From NCBI RefSeq assembly GCF_011392075.1, contig NZ_JAAJBV010000006.1, positions 140,492 through 204,491 on the forward strand: a stretch of 64,000 bases of DNA, written 5' to 3'. A program made the translations under genes and the position numbers. The DNA comes from Flavobacterium celericrescens (GTDB lineage Bacteria > Bacteroidota > Bacteroidia > Flavobacteriales > Flavobacteriaceae). Shown piece after piece: positions 8,547 to 16,124 of the stretch. Every line of letters starts with the position of its first letter. The stretch's first letter is position 1. The notes beneath the pieces are model-generated. The model was not told the DNA's origin. It made no database searches and saw nothing but the letters and a program-made list of their open reading frames with translations.

Positions 8547-9656
8547 TTATAGCGTATTTACAATCAATTGTGCCGTTTTTTTACTTGCTCCTTCACCACC
8601 AAGATTTTGTTTTAATTCGGCATAATTTTTCAACAGATCGACTCTTTTTTCTGGATTTAGAATTTTTTGCAACTCAATTTTTAAAATTTTTGTATTCAAA
8701 TCATCTTGAATCAATTCTTTTACCACTTCTTTATCCATAATTAGATTGACCAATGAAATGTATTTCAAAGTAATAATTCGTTTAGCGATTTGATACGAAA
8801 TCCAACTTCCTTTATAACATACCACTTCAGGAACATTAAACAAAGCCGTCTCTAAAGTAGCCGTTCCAGAAGTTACTAAAGCAGCATGCGAATGACTTAA
8901 TAAATCATAGGTTTTATTCGAAATAAATTTTACATTATCGCTTGTTAGAAATGGCTTGTAAAATTCATATTCCTGACTTGGAGCACCAGCAATTACAAAC
9001 TGATAATCAGGAAAATCGTTTACTATTGAAAGCATAATAGAAAGCATTTTAGAAATTTCTTGTTTTCTACTCCCTGGCAATAAGGCTATAATTGGTTTAT
9101 CAGATAAATTATTTTCTGTTCTAAAAATAGCATCTGAAATTTCGGTTCTGCTTGCAATTGCATCAATTAGTGGATGGCCTACAAAATGAACAGGAAAATG
9201 GTGTTTTTTCTCATAAAAATCTTTTTCAAACGGAAGAATTACATACATGTAATCGACATCGCGTTTGATTGCTTTGATTCTATTTTCTTTCCAAGCCCAA
9301 ATTTGAGGTGAAATGTAATAATGAGTTGGTATATTTCTCGCTTTAGCCCAAGTTGCAATTCGCATGTTAAACCCAGGATAATCGATAAAAATAATAGCAT
9401 CTGGTTGAAACGCTTCAATATCTTTTTTGCAAATTTTGATGTTATTCAAAATCGTTTTTAGGTTCATAACAACTTCTATAAAACCCATAAATGCTAATTC
9501 GCGATAGTGTTTTACCAATGTTCCGCCTACGCTTTGCATCAAATCGCCACCCCAAAAACGAATTTCGGCTGATGGGTCTTTTTCATACAAAGCTTTCATT
9601 AAATTAGAACCATGTAAATCACCCGAAGCTTCTCCTGCTATGATATAATATTTCAT
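8547..9656 (-). CDS. lpxB: Lipid-A-disaccharide synthase
   Basis: LpxB (glycosyltransferase family 19) joins UDP-2,3-diacylglucosamine and lipid X into the lipid A disaccharide at the inner membrane. The N-terminus MKYYIIAGEASGDLHGSN is the family signature, and ALLPGSRKQEI in the middle is the conserved nucleotide-sugar binding segment. I chose the ATG at 9656: the ATG nine codons earlier (9683) would overlap the end of surE, while the later one follows it by ten bases and begins exactly at the conserved strand. Length is about 369 residues, normal for the family. It forms an operon with surE upstream. Confidence 0.94.
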   Translation of the reverse strand: MKYYIIAGEASGDLHGSNLMKALYEKDPSAEIRFWGGDLMQSVGGTLVKHYRELAFMGFIEVVMNLKTILNNIKICKKDIEAFQPDAIIFIDYPGFNMRIATWAKARNIPTHYYISPQIWAWKENRIKAIKRDVDYMYVILPFEKDFYEKKHHFPVHFVGHPLIDAIASRTEISDAIFRTENNLSDKPIIALLPGSRKQEISKMLSIMLSIVNDFPDYQFVIAGAPSQEYEFYKPFLTSDNVKFISNKTYDLLSHSHAALVTSGTATLETALFNVPEVVCYKGSWISYQIAKRIITLKYISLVNLIMDKEVVKELIQDDLNTKILKIELQKILNPEKRVDLLKNYAELKQNLGGEGASKKTAQLIVNTL

Positions 9657-9666
9657 ATGTTTTTCT

Positions 9667-10443
9667 TTATAATTCCCAAGCATTCAATTGCTGAATAGCA
9701 TGATGCGCTGTTAAATCAAACTGAACTGGAACAATCGAAATATAACCGTTTTCTAAAGCCCATTCATCTGTATCAGTTCCTTTATCTTGATTAACAAATT
9801 TACCCGTTAACCAATAATATTCTTTTCCTTGCGGATTGGTTCGCTTATCAAATTCTTCATGCCACATAGCTTTTGCTTGGCGACAAATTTTGATACCTTT
9901 AATTTCTTCTTTGACTAATTTAGGAAAATTAACATTCAAAACAACTCCATTTGGCAATCCTTTTTCTAAAACATTATGTGCAATTTGCTTTACGTGACTT
10001 TTTATAGGTTCAAAATCTGCATCCCAACTATAGTCCAACAACGAAAAACCAATGGCAGGAATTCCTTCAATACCAGCTTCCACAGCAGCACTCATGGTTC
10101 CAGAATAAATCACATTGATAGATGAGTTTGAACCGTGATTAATCCCTGAAACACATAAATCGGGTTTTCTTTTTAAAATTTCATTAACTGCAATTTTCAC
10201 ACAATCTACAGGTGTTCCACTACAACTATACTCTTGAGTAATTTCTTTATCCAAATGTACTTTCTCTAGTTTGAGCGTGTTGTTTATAGTTATTGCGTGT
10301 CCCATTGCGCTTTGAGGACTATCGGGTGCAACCACTACAACTTCTCCTAATTCTTTCATTACTTCAATCAAAGCTCTAATTCCAGGAGCAACAATGCTGT
10401 CGTCGTTTGTAATAAGTATAAGTGGTTTTAACATTTTTATCAT
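9667..10443 (-). CDS. surE: 5'-nucleotidase SurE (survival protein)
   Basis: SurE is a metal-dependent 5'/3'-nucleotidase and exopolyphosphatase of the cytoplasm. The N-terminal LILITNDDS contains the paired Asp that bind the metal; SGINHGSNSSINVIYSGTM and GIPAIGFS are the other conserved loops. It is 258 residues long, normal for the family. The start may be the ATG at 10443 or the ATG three codons later (10434), which is nearer to the family's usual N-terminus. It is the first gene of a minus-strand string with lpxB, the CPRC protein and comEC, and is divergent from the Prc-type protease. Confidence 0.95.
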   Translation of the reverse strand: MIKMLKPLILITNDDSIVAPGIRALIEVMKELGEVVVVAPDSPQSAMGHAITINNTLKLEKVHLDKEITQEYSCSGTPVDCVKIAVNEILKRKPDLCVSGINHGSNSSINVIYSGTMSAAVEAGIEGIPAIGFSLLDYSWDADFEPIKSHVKQIAHNVLEKGLPNGVVLNVNFPKLVKEEIKGIKICRQAKAMWHEEFDKRTNPQGKEYYWLTGKFVNQDKGTDTDEWALENGYISIVPVQFDLTAHHAIQQLNAWEL

Positions 10444-10533
10444 TTTTTGCTAAATTAATTAATTTATATCGAAACCTTTTTTCTGCAACAAAAAAAATAT
10501 AGGTTTAACAAAAATTTATAGTAAATTGCGGAC

Positions 10534-10561
10534 TTGTGGCATGATTTTTTGTGTAATTTAG
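10534..10561 (+). promoter_or_regulatory. Promoter of the Prc-type protease gene
   Basis: TTG at 10534-10536 and TAATTTAG at 10554-10561 are separated by 17 bases and fit the Bacteroidota promoter (TTG, 17-23 bases, TAnnTTTG) with one mismatch. It shows that a TTG codon at 10534 is a -33 element and not a translation start. Confidence 0.6.
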
Positions 10562-10575
10562 TTGAAAATTTTTTA

Positions 10576-12729
10576 ATGAAACGAATTGTGGAATTTATGA
10601 AGAGAAATTATAAGGTTATTTTGCTAATAACTGCTTTATCAGCAGTTTTGTGGAGTTTTATTCCAAAAGATAAAAAAGAAGACCCTGAAAAAGACAAACT
10701 ATTACTAGAGTTGTTAACTTTTGTATTAGAAAAAGGTCATTATAGTCCAGTAGCTTTAGATGATGCATTTTCTAAAAAAGTATATGCAAAGTATCTAGAT
10801 GGAATTGACCCTACTAAACGTTTCTTTTTACAAAGCGATATTGATGAGTTCAGTAAATATGAAACTCAAATTGATGATATGATTAAGGATAAAGATTTAA
10901 CATTCTTTAATCTAACAAATTCTCGTCTATTACAAAGAATGGATGAATCTAGAGATATTTATGAAAACATATTGGATAAACCTTTTGATTTTAATACAAA
11001 TGAAAGCATTAATGTGGATTATGAAAAACTTCCATTTGCAAAAAACAAAAAAGAATTAGCAGATAGATGGAGAAAGCAATTAAAATTACAAGCATTATCA
11101 TCTATAACAGATAAACAAAAATTAGAAGAAGATAAAAAAGCAAAAGACGCTTCATACCAAAGTAAATCGTTTGACGAAATTGAAAAAGAAGTTCGTGAAA
11201 ATTCGTTAAAGTCTTTAAATGAATATTTTGATTTTATACAGAAAGAATTAGACCGAAATGATTGGTTTTCTATCTTTTTAAATTCAATTGTAGAACGCTT
11301 TGATCCACATACTTTCTATTTTTCACCTGATGATAAAGAAAAATTTGATGTAAGTATGAGCGGAACTTTTGAAGGAATTGGAGCGCGTTTACAAAAGAAA
11401 AACGATGCTGTTGAAGTTTCCGAATTAATTTCTGGAGGTCCAGCTTGGAAGGGAAAAGAATTAGAAGCAGGCGATTTAATTTTAAAAGTAGGACAAGGAA
11501 AAGAAGAACCAATCGATGTAGCTGGTATGCGATTAGACGACGTAGTTAAGAAAATCAAAGGTCCGAAAGGAACCGAAGTAAGATTAACTGTTAAAAAAGT
11601 AGATGGTTCCATTAAGGTTATTACTATTATTAGAGATGAAGTAGAAACAGAAGAAACATTCGCCAAGTCATCAATAGTAGAAAAAGGCGGAAAAAGATTT
11701 GGAATCATCTATCTACCAAAATTTTACATTAGTTTTGAAAATAAAGAAAATAGAGACGCTTATAAAGATGTTGCTACTGAAATAGAACGCTTAAAAGCTC
11801 AAAATATCGATGGTATTATCATGGACTTGCGTGATAACGGCGGAGGTTCTCTTGAAACAGTCGTAAAAATGGTAGGATTATTCATTCCAGAAGGACCGGT
11901 GGTACAAGTAAAAGCTCCAGGACGAAACCCTGAAATTTTACCAGATCCAGACAAAAAAGTACAATATGATGGACCACTTATTGTAATGATTAATAACTTT
12001 TCGGCTTCGGCATCTGAAATTTTTGCAGCAGCTATTCAAGATTATAAGAGAGGAATTATTGTAGGAAGTAAGCATTCATACGGAAAAGGAACTGTTCAAA
12101 ATGTAATTGACTTAAATCAATTTATTAGAGGTAATTCGTATGGTGATTTAGGCGCTTTGAAAACAACAATTCAAAAATTCTACCGAATTAATGGTGGATC
12201 AACACAACGTGAAGGTGTACAAAGCGACATTGTTTTTCCTGACAGATTTTCTTATTTAGATATGGGAGAACGTGACGAAGAAAGCGCATTACCTTGGGAC
12301 AAAATTGAACCAGCAAAATACGAACCATTAAACATTAATTACGACAACATTATTGCAAATAGCAAAAGAAGAATTGCTGCTAATAATTATTTTAATTTAA
12401 TTGATGAGAATGCAAAATGGATTTTTGAACGTAAAGACGAAAATGATTACAGTCTAAACTTAAACGAGTTCAAAAAAGAAATGGCTATTTCAGATGCAAA
12501 AATTAAAAAATTTAAAGCTATTTCTGATTACAACAATAAATTACAATTTCAATCCTTGCCAAATGAAGTTGTCTTATTTGAAAAAGACTCATTATTAAAA
12601 CAAAAACGCGAACGCTGGCATGAAGATTTACAAAAAGATGTATACATAGATGAAGCCTTAAATGTAATTATTGACATGAAATCGCTACCAAAACCTAAAG
12701 GAATTACTGCAAAATTTAGCATGAATTAA
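10576..12729 (+). CDS. prc: Carboxy-terminal processing protease (S41, Prc/Tsp type)
   Basis: This is a tail-specific protease of the periplasm or inner membrane that degrades or trims proteins from their C-terminus. From the ATG at 10576 it has 717 residues, the size of the long Prc/Tsp subgroup. An N-terminal membrane anchor (VILLITALSAVLW) is followed by a helical region, a PDZ domain around GLLQ-type sequence GIGARLQKKND, and the S41 domain. The catalytic Ser lies in SASASE (about residues 476-481) and the Lys in GKGTVQ (residue 504). The Lys/Glu-rich C-terminal domain matches DUF3340. An alternative ATG exists at 10597. A promoter overlies the region upstream, so the longer TTG-initiated frame is rejected. 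A bidirectional terminator follows. Confidence 0.93.
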   Translation: MKRIVEFMKRNYKVILLITALSAVLWSFIPKDKKEDPEKDKLLLELLTFVLEKGHYSPVALDDAFSKKVYAKYLDGIDPTKRFFLQSDIDEFSKYETQIDDMIKDKDLTFFNLTNSRLLQRMDESRDIYENILDKPFDFNTNESINVDYEKLPFAKNKKELADRWRKQLKLQALSSITDKQKLEEDKKAKDASYQSKSFDEIEKEVRENSLKSLNEYFDFIQKELDRNDWFSIFLNSIVERFDPHTFYFSPDDKEKFDVSMSGTFEGIGARLQKKNDAVEVSELISGGPAWKGKELEAGDLILKVGQGKEEPIDVAGMRLDDVVKKIKGPKGTEVRLTVKKVDGSIKVITIIRDEVETEETFAKSSIVEKGGKRFGIIYLPKFYISFENKENRDAYKDVATEIERLKAQNIDGIIMDLRDNGGGSLETVVKMVGLFIPEGPVVQVKAPGRNPEILPDPDKKVQYDGPLIVMINNFSASASEIFAAAIQDYKRGIIVGSKHSYGKGTVQNVIDLNQFIRGNSYGDLGALKTTIQKFYRINGGSTQREGVQSDIVFPDRFSYLDMGERDEESALPWDKIEPAKYEPLNINYDNIIANSKRRIAANNYFNLIDENAKWIFERKDENDYSLNLNEFKKEMAISDAKIKKFKAISDYNNKLQFQSLPNEVVLFEKDSLLKQKRERWHEDLQKDVYIDEALNVIIDMKSLPKPKGITAKFSMN

Positions 12730-12743
12730 TTACTTTGTATAAC

Positions 12744-12777
12744 AATAAAAAACACTCCATTAGGAGTGTTTTTTATT
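12744..12777. terminator. Bidirectional terminator between convergent genes
   Basis: A perfect 15-bp stem (AATAAAAAACACTCC and GGAGTGTTTTTTATT) with loop ATTA gives a T-run on both strands. It lies between the protease gene (plus) and the permease gene (minus). Confidence 0.9.
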
Positions 12778-12794
12778 ATAGATAAATCAATAGG

Positions 12795-13994
12795 TTATTT
12801 TAATAAATTTTTAGTTACTGTTCCAGAAGCTATCCAAGATGATATAATTCCTAGAATAATAATAGTTGTAACAACTATTACAATATTACTCCATTCAAAA
12901 GAAACTGGATAAGGCATTGATGACGTTATCATGATAAAAGAAAATTGTTGTTGTAAAACAATAATTGCAATTGCCAACACTAATCCAATAAATAAGCCAA
13001 AAAGTGTAATAATTATTCCTTGTGCAAAGAATATATTTCTGATAGAATTTTTAGTAACACCTATATTATAGAGCGTTTTTAAATTCTCTTTTTTATCAAT
13101 GATTATCATTACGATAGCACCTGCCAAACAAAACAATGTCAAAATCACTACTAACGTACTGAAAAGATAAATGAATAAATTTTCAGATTGCAACATTTTG
13201 TATAGCGAATCGTTCAATTGTGCTCTATTTTTAATTTTAATTGTTGAACCAAAAATTTTCTCAATTTCAATTCTAAATTCATCCTCATCGCTTTCAGGAG
13301 AAGCTTTTATCTCAATATTAGTATACTGATTAGATTGCAAACCCAATAAGTTTTGAGCCAATACAATATCACAAAAAACATATTTACTATCTAAATCTTC
13401 GTTGATAGAATAAATCCCTGAAGGAAAAAGCATCGCTTTATTAAAGGCTTCATTTGGATTTTCAATGTTCCCTTTTCCTGGTTTTGGCGCAAAAACTTCT
13501 AACGCATTACTATAATCAAATAATCCTAAAGCCAACTTTCTACTTATCTCAGCACCTACAACAACTTCCTCTGAATTTGATTCAAACCAATCTCCTGCAT
13601 ATAAATGACTATTAAAATCATTTACCTTATTATAATTATTATCAACTCCTTTAATATGAGCAACTACTTCTTTTTCGCTATATAAAAAATAAACGCGTTC
13701 TTCAACTATTTTACTGTAGGAAGCGATATTCTTACTTGCTTTTAATTGCTGTTCTTGTTTCTCTGAAATATTAAAAAACTTCCCATTAGTAGTTTCTAAT
13801 CTAAAATCGGGATCCGTTACATTCGCAAAATTTAGAGTAAATTCTTTTAATCCACTAAAAACAGACAAGAAGATAAACAATGCCATAGTACTCGCAATAA
13901 TTCCAACAGAAGCAATTCCCGTAATAATATTAATGGCTTTGTTCTTGCTAAAACTAATAGCATAACGCTTGGCTATGTATAATGAAAGGTTCAA
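12795..13994 (-). CDS. FtsX-like ABC transporter permease (LolC/LolE type)
   Basis: This is a 399-residue inner-membrane permease subunit of the FtsX/MacB fold. It has one N-terminal helix (about 25-48), a long extracytoplasmic domain (about 50-270) and three C-terminal helices. The N-terminus NLSLYIAKRY and this architecture resemble LolC/LolE, which extract lipoproteins for transport to the outer membrane together with the LolD ATPase; no LolD gene is present nearby. The start appears to be TTG (TTG-AAC-CTT), one base after the rbfA stop, and no upstream ATG is available without entering rbfA. It is co-transcribed with rbfA. A general efflux role cannot be excluded. Confidence 0.85.
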   Translation of the reverse strand: MNLSLYIAKRYAISFSKNKAINIITGIASVGIIASTMALFIFLSVFSGLKEFTLNFANVTDPDFRLETTNGKFFNISEKQEQQLKASKNIASYSKIVEERVYFLYSEKEVVAHIKGVDNNYNKVNDFNSHLYAGDWFESNSEEVVVGAEISRKLALGLFDYSNALEVFAPKPGKGNIENPNEAFNKAMLFPSGIYSINEDLDSKYVFCDIVLAQNLLGLQSNQYTNIEIKASPESDEDEFRIEIEKIFGSTIKIKNRAQLNDSLYKMLQSENLFIYLFSTLVVILTLFCLAGAIVMIIIDKKENLKTLYNIGVTKNSIRNIFFAQGIIITLFGLFIGLVLAIAIIVLQQQFSFIMITSSMPYPVSFEWSNIVIVVTTIIILGIISSWIASGTVTKNLLK

Positions 13995-13995
13995 A

Positions 13996-14388
13996 TTAAG
14001 ATTTCTTTCTTTTTTCTAATAAATCTGGGTTTTCAATTGGATTTTCTTCTCCAGTAAGTGCCTTATCAATTTGTTCGATATAATCTAAACTATCATCGAT
14101 ATAAAAAATTAAATTAGGAACTTTACGCAATTGATTTTTAACACGCTGTGCTAAATCATGTTTAATTAAAGGAGCGTTACTTTTTACAGCCGCTAAAATT
14201 TCCCCAGCTTTTTCAGTTGGAAAAACACTTAAATGCACTTTGGCAATTGACAAGTCAGTAGTTACATTAACCTTTGAAACCGAAATTACTAAATTATTAA
14301 TATTATTTTTACGGATTTCTCCTTGCAAAATAGAGACCAAGTCATTTTGCAAAAGTGCTCCTATTTTTTTTTGTCTATTTGTTTCCAT
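13996..14388 (-). CDS. rbfA: 30S ribosome-binding factor A
   Basis: RbfA is a KH-like protein that binds the 30S subunit and helps 16S rRNA 5'-end maturation, notably in the cold. The 130-residue length, the N-terminal ETNRQKKIGALLQNDLVSIL and the segment DLSIAKVHLSVFP match the family, as does the conserved FYIDDSLDY towards the C-terminus. It is the first gene of a two-gene unit with the FtsX-like permease. It is divergent from mce. Confidence 0.94.
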   Translation of the reverse strand: METNRQKKIGALLQNDLVSILQGEIRKNNINNLVISVSKVNVTTDLSIAKVHLSVFPTEKAGEILAAVKSNAPLIKHDLAQRVKNQLRKVPNLIFYIDDSLDYIEQIDKALTGEENPIENPDLLEKRKKS

Positions 14389-14469
14389 TTGGCAAAAATA
14401 CGATTTTTTTTCAAGCTATAAATAATTGTGTTTTTCTATGGTAGATGATAGAAACGCTTTTAAAATTAC

Positions 14470-14477
14470 TAATTTTG
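14470..14477 (+). promoter_or_regulatory. -7 element of mce
   Basis: TAATTTTG matches TAnnTTTG and lies 28 bases before the mce ATG. No TTG was seen at the expected upstream distance. Confidence 0.45.
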
Positions 14478-14505
14478 TGATACAATATTTTAGACACATA
14501 ATAGC

Positions 14506-14907
14506 ATGAGAAAAATTGAACACATTGGCATTGCTGTAAAAAATTTAGAAACATCTAATTTACTTTTTGAAAAATTATTTGGACAACCTCCATACAAGGA
14601 AGAAGAAGTTGCTAATGAGGGCGTCAAAACATCATTTTTTATGAATGGGCCAAACAAAATTGAACTTTTAGAAGCGACAAATCCTGAAAGCCCAATTGCA
14701 AAATTCATCGACAAAAAAGGAGAAGGCATTCATCACATTGCTTTTGACGTCGAAGATATAAACCAAGAAATAGCACGATTAAAAAATGAAGGATTTATTA
14801 TATTAAATGAAACTCCCAAAAAAGGAGCTGACAACAAACTAGTTGCATTTCTTCATCCAAAAGGAACTAATGGCGTTTTAATTGAACTTTGCCAAGAAAT
14901 AAAATAA
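14506..14907 (+). CDS. mce: Methylmalonyl-CoA epimerase
   Basis: This is a 133-residue glyoxalase/VOC-fold metalloenzyme that interconverts (R)- and (S)-methylmalonyl-CoA, linking propionyl-CoA metabolism with succinyl-CoA. The N-terminus KIEHIGIAVKNLE starts the first beta-alpha-beta repeat with a metal His; GEGIHHIAFDVEDI gives the second metal-binding region, and GVLIELCQ carries the closing Glu ligand. Length and motif order match the methylmalonyl-CoA epimerase subfamily. It stands alone between rbfA (divergent) and a tRNA gene. Other VOC-fold functions are possible but less likely. Confidence 0.9.
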   Translation: MRKIEHIGIAVKNLETSNLLFEKLFGQPPYKEEEVANEGVKTSFFMNGPNKIELLEATNPESPIAKFIDKKGEGIHHIAFDVEDINQEIARLKNEGFIILNETPKKGADNKLVAFLHPKGTNGVLIELCQEIK

Positions 14908-14922
14908 ACTTTTAAAAAAGAT

Positions 14923-14953
14923 TTGTTTGCAATAAAAATTAGTAGTAATATTG
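14923..14953 (+). promoter_or_regulatory. Candidate promoter of the tRNA gene
   Basis: TTG at 14923-14925 and TAATATTG at 14946-14953 are 20 bases apart, close to the Bacteroidota promoter with one mismatch in the -7 element. The tRNA begins 12 bases later. Confidence 0.5.
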
Positions 14954-14965
14954 CATCCTCAAACT

Positions 14966-15039
14966 GGTCCTATAGCTCAGTTGGTTAGAGCACCTGACTC
15001 ATAATCAGGTGGTCCCTGGTTCGAGCCCAGGTGGGACCA
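14966..15039 (+). tRNA. tRNA with CAT anticodon (Ile2 or elongator Met)
   Basis: A 74-base cloverleaf is visible: acceptor GGTCCTA paired with TGGGACC, D-arm with AGCTCAGTTGGTTAGAGC, anticodon stem CCTGA/TCAGG around loop CTCATAA, T-arm CCTGG-TTCGAGC-CCAGG and discriminator A. The 3' CCA is not encoded in full. The anticodon CAT reads Met, or Ile AUA when lysidine-modified. Acceptor pairs C4-G69 and C5-G68 are present; in E. coli these pairs favour recognition by TilS, which leans the call to tRNA-Ile2. It is not an initiator tRNA, because the first acceptor pair is matched and the anticodon stem lacks three G-C pairs. Confidence 0.95.
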
Positions 15040-15212
15040 CTTTAGTTTGAAAACATGACAGAATAACACTACAAAAACTAAATTTTAAGTTTTTTTTAAG
15101 TTTTTTTGTTAAAATAACTTGTAAAGTATAAAAATATTTATATTTTCGTATTAACATAATGAGTTAAACAAATATCAATATTAACTTATTATTAAATATA
15201 ACCTTTTCTAAT

Positions 15213-15241
15213 TTGAAAAGTAAGTATTTTTAATACTTTTA
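15213..15241 (+). promoter_or_regulatory. Candidate promoter of the PID-CTERM-like gene
   Basis: TTG at 15213-15215 and TACTTTTA at 15234-15241 are 18 bases apart (one mismatch in the -7). An alternative lies further upstream: TTG at 15119 and TATATTTT at 15139. Two small inverted repeats, CTTTTC/GAAAAG (15204-15220) and AAGTATT/AATACTT (15222-15238), overlap the region. The rest of the 220-base spacer after the tRNA is AT-rich with nothing else recognisable. Confidence 0.4.
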
Positions 15242-15259
15242 CGCCCAATAAACAAAACT

Positions 15260-15463
15260 ATGAATAAAACCTTAACCCTAATAATGGTGATTTTCAGTGT
15301 TCAAGCGGCTATTGCTGCAGACCCAACGCCGCCGCCGCCAACACCGCCGCCGCCTCCAGGCTTACCTATAGATGGCAGTATAGTTGTGCTGTTTTTTTTA
15401 GCATTAGCAACCGGTTATTATTTATCTAAAAAATATATATCAACAAAAAAAGGCTCTTTATAA
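15260..15463 (+). CDS. Small exported PID-CTERM-like protein with proline tract
   Basis: This 67-residue protein has a signal peptide (about 1-19, ending AAIAAD), a short proline tract (PTPPPPTPPPPPG), the motif LPIDG, one hydrophobic helix (SIVVLFFLALATGYYL) and a basic tail (KKYISTKK). That order, Pro-rich segment, PIDG, helix and basic cluster, matches the short Bacteroidota proteins described as having a PID-CTERM sorting signal. Function is unknown; processing by a sorting protease is inferred from the analogy only. Six of the proline codons are CCG, which is unusual in such an AT-rich genome and creates a GC-rich island. The stop codon lies inside the downstream terminator hairpin. Confidence 0.75.
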   Translation: MNKTLTLIMVIFSVQAAIAADPTPPPPTPPPPPGLPIDGSIVVLFFLALATGYYLSKKYISTKKGSL

Positions 15464-15476
15464 AGAGCCTTTTTTT
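15445..15476. terminator. Bidirectional terminator overlapping two gene ends
   Basis: The palindrome AAAAAAAGGCTCTTTA/TAAAGAGCCTTTTTTT contains the stop codon of the small PID-CTERM-like gene and reaches the last base of the convergent riboflavin synthase gene. T-runs are present in both directions. Confidence 0.88.
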
Positions 15477-16066
15477 TATTTTCTTAATTCGTTTAAACGA
15501 GCCACGTATTTTCCAATCACATCAAACTCTAAGTTCACAATAGTTCCTATTTTAAAAGTATGAAAATTTGTGTGTTCAAAAGTATATGGAATAATTGCAA
15601 CACTAAATGAATTTATTTGAGAATTCACAACGGTTAAACTTGTTCCGTTAATTGTAATAGAACCTTTTTCTATAGTAATGTTATTCAAATCTTGATTATA
15701 TTCAAATGTAAAAACCCAACTACCATTAGCTTCTTTAATATTTGTACAAACACCTACTTGATCAACATGCCCTTGAACTATATGCCCATCTAATCTATCT
15801 CCAAGCTTCATAGCACGTTCAATATTTAAAACATCACCAACTTTCCAAGTCCCAATAGAAGTCTTATCTATTGTTTCTTTGATTGCAGTTACTGTGTATT
15901 CATCTTGATGAATTTTTACCACCGTCAAACATATACCATTATGTGCAACACTTTGATCAATTTTTAATTCATGAGTAATATCAGAAGTCACTGTTAAGTG
16001 AAGGTTTTCTTGCTCTTTTTGAATTTCTTTTACAATTCCAAGCGTTTCTATAATTCCGGTAAACAT
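15476..16066 (-). CDS. ribE: Riboflavin synthase, alpha subunit
   Basis: Riboflavin synthase converts two molecules of 6,7-dimethyl-8-ribityllumazine to riboflavin and a pyrimidine by-product in the cytoplasm. The protein has 196 residues and two lumazine-binding repeats: the first starts at MFTGIIETLG and includes NGICLTV; the second contains GSITINGTSLTVV. I chose the ATG at 16066 because the family always begins with MFTGIIE. The frame stays open further upstream, but that extension runs into the divergent pdxA gene and has no homologous look. It is convergent with the small PID-CTERM-like gene. Confidence 0.95.
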   Translation of the reverse strand: MFTGIIETLGIVKEIQKEQENLHLTVTSDITHELKIDQSVAHNGICLTVVKIHQDEYTVTAIKETIDKTSIGTWKVGDVLNIERAMKLGDRLDGHIVQGHVDQVGVCTNIKEANGSWVFTFEYNQDLNNITIEKGSITINGTSLTVVNSQINSFSVAIIPYTFEHTNFHTFKIGTIVNLEFDVIGKYVARLNELRK

Positions 16067-16083
16067 AACTGATTTAATTTTAC

Positions 16084-16091
16084 TAAATTTG
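16084..16091 (+). promoter_or_regulatory. -7 element of pdxA
   Basis: TAAATTTG matches TAnnTTTG and lies 33 bases before the pdxA ATG, in the 58-base spacer between the divergent ribE and pdxA genes. Confidence 0.45.
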
Positions 16092-16124
16092 CACTTCAAA
16101 AGTAAGCAATAAATCACATTTGTT

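Noticed and set aside
10534..10575. Longer N-terminus of the Prc-type protease from a TTG codon at 10534
   Set aside because: The TTG is the -33 element of a promoter with a good -7 at 10554; the ATG at 10576 begins a normal anchor segment.
14490..14729. Open frame antisense to mce
   Set aside because: It is fully inside the epimerase gene on the other strand, which has clear metal-binding motifs.
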